Positions 63,387 through 64,000 of a stretch of 64,000 bases of DNA are shown here, piece after piece; positions within the stretch are counted from its first letter, which is position 1, and each line of letters starts with the position of its first letter. The stretch spans positions 33,355 through 97,354 of the forward strand of contig JOKI01000013.1 of assembly GCA_000722615.1 (NCBI GenBank), in the 5' to 3' direction. Source of the DNA: Pseudorhizobium pelagicum. GTDB lineage: Bacteria > Pseudomonadota > Alphaproteobacteria > Rhizobiales > Rhizobiaceae. Below the pieces are notes generated by a model. It ran no database searches. It was not told the origin of the DNA and saw nothing but the letters and a program-made list of their open reading frames with translations. Both the position numbers and the translations under genes were made by a program.

Positions 63387-63529
63387 GAACGAGTGACGAA
63401 AGCTTACTCAGAAGCCGCGAAGCAATTGAACGGTTGTCGAAGAGGTCGGCACCGCAGGGCAGCACGCGAGCCCGTGGCGATCGGTCGCCAGCAGAATTTG
63501 GAACTCGGTTTCCCCGGCAGGCAGCTTGA
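63383..63529 (+). CDS. Small protein coupled to nucleotidyltransferase gene 2
   Basis: A 48-codon frame whose ATG overlaps the preceding stop (ATGA), with GGAG upstream at about ten bases (GGGAGCTGAGGATC). The product begins MRTSDESLLRSREAIERLSK, a plausible helix, and then becomes arginine/proline rich and ends where the convergent vapB remnant ends (63530). It may be a partner (antitoxin-like) gene truncated by the junction with the vapB segment. Family not recognised. Confidence 0.42.
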   Translation: MRTSDESLLRSREAIERLSKRSAPQGSTRARGDRSPAEFGTRFPRQAA

Positions 63530-63777
63530 TCATTTTGGCAGGCCGTTCTCGTCATAGAGAAGCTGGGCGTGATCGGCATAAGGTCGCTTCAGATGGGTTG
63601 CAGCCCTGCCGGCGATCGCCAATATTTTCCGACGGACGCTCTGCCTCTCTGTTTTTCAATTTGGGCATACCGCTCGCGCGGAGCGTTGGTTACGACGCGG
63701 TTCATACTCTGCCCGGTCGCACGGGCGATCACCTGAGCAAGTTGATGCGCGTCGGGGTCTTTCACGTTCATGCTCAT
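63530..63777 (-). pseudogene. vapB: vapB-type antitoxin gene with a frameshift
   Basis: Start ATG 63777 with AAGGA ten bases upstream. The first frame reads MSMNVKDPDAHQLAQVIARA, then TGQSMNRVVTNAPRERYAQI and GRASV, typical of the Rv0623-like VapB family. After the A-run at 63625-63628 the frame runs into a stop, whereas adding one A restores LAIAGRAATHLKRPYADHAQ and LLYDENGLPK followed by TGA at 63530-63532, the normal VapB C-terminus. No vapC follows: the downstream frame lacks PIN-domain residues. Leftover antitoxin, or a sequencing slip plus lost toxin. Confidence 0.82.
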
Positions 63778-63823
63778 GTGAAGACAGTCCTTTCTACCAA
63801 GTCAGCCAGTTCGCCAGCAAGCA

Positions 63824-64000
63824 TCAAAACAGCAGCAATCCGAGGAGGCCCGCCGTGCCGATGAAGATCCGCCACCAGGCAAAGAGCGCGTAGCCGCGGC
63901 TGGAGATGAAGTCCAGAAGCGAGCGCACGACGATCAGCGCCGTCAGGAAGGCGGCGATGAAGCCGACGACGATCACCGCACCATCGTCGAAGCTGATCAA
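63824..64000 (-). CDS. uppP: Undecaprenyl-diphosphatase, C-terminal part (partial)
   Basis: The last 58 codons of a membrane phosphatase that recycles the lipid carrier for cell-wall synthesis. VVGFIAAFLTALIVVRSLLD and YALFAWWRIFIGTAGLLGLL match the UppP/BacA C-terminus, including the conserved FAxxRI helix. The N-terminal part lies beyond 64000. This is a core gene and marks the right-hand edge of the accessory stretch. Confidence 0.88.
   Translation of the reverse strand: MISFDDGAVIVVGFIAAFLTALIVVRSLLDFISSRGYALFAWWRIFIGTAGLLGLLLF

Noticed and set aside
35265-63824. Whole accessory region as one integrative element inserted at tRNA-Gln
   Set aside because: No integrase and no direct repeat of the tRNA 3' end was found at the right side, and the tRNA 3' end faces the core genes, not the accessory region; mosaic build-up is more likely.

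Overview
The window looks like chromosomal DNA of an alphaproteobacterium of the Rhizobiaceae (Agrobacterium/Rhizobium/Sinorhizobium type). This is inferred from high GC, many ABC uptake operons, SyrB-like regulators, DUF736/DUF1173 plasmid-type genes, a VirD2-like relaxase and a rhizobial-style KaiC/hybrid-kinase pair. No rRNA, CRISPR array, complete insertion sequence, replication gene, integrase or type IV secretion gene was seen.

Left part (1-35.3 kb), mostly orderly transport and catabolic operons: (a) a Dpp/Opp-type peptide-family ABC transporter on the minus strand (1-4990), facing a SorC-type regulator, an amidohydrolase of the cytosine-deaminase type and an NTF2-fold protein; (b) a GntR/FCD regulator divergent from an NMT1-type ABC transporter, a gamma-glutamyltransferase-family hydrolase and a second amidohydrolase (8.1-14.8 kb), where three copies of a TTGCATGCA-type site suggest one regulon; (c) tRNA-Pro, a lipoprotein, a lytic transglycosylase, an AI-2E-type membrane protein and a 28-residue membrane peptide; (d) a sugar/glycerol-phosphate-type ABC operon ending in a metallophosphodiesterase (18.3-23.4 kb); (e) CsbD-like and single-pass small proteins, an M20 peptidase and a GAF-GGDEF-EAL protein; (f) a cyanate module (27.6-33.9 kb): a PAS-type sigma-54 activator divergent from a transporter-cyanase operon that carries a textbook -24/-12 promoter; (g) RsmJ- and RluA-type RNA-modification genes and a tRNA-Gln with an unusual acceptor stem.

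Right part (35.4-63.8 kb), mosaic and accessory-like. It begins with three tandem SyrB-like genes, then a mobilization module: MobC-like protein, VirD2-like relaxase, an intergenic oriT with a T-DNA-border-like nick core, and divergent ParA/RHH genes reminiscent of virC1/virC2. DUF1173, VanZ-like, DUF736 and DUF309 genes follow. Next come a hybrid kinase and double KaiC operon, a diguanylate cyclase, small unknown genes and a hipA remnant. A complete FadR-type regulator / C-S-lyase-family enzyme / carbohydrate ABC operon (53.8-59.9 kb) is embedded here.

The right end is rich in decayed or toxin-antitoxin-like DNA: an AraC tail fragment, two paralogous GSU2403-type nucleotidyltransferase genes (one frameshifted at its start), each behind conspicuous palindromes, a 48-codon reading frame overlapping the second, and a frameshifted vapB without a toxin gene. 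The window closes in the 3' part of uppP, which together with the RluA/tRNA side suggests a variable region lying between core genes.

All family assignments come from reading the translations and motifs by eye; no database search was run.
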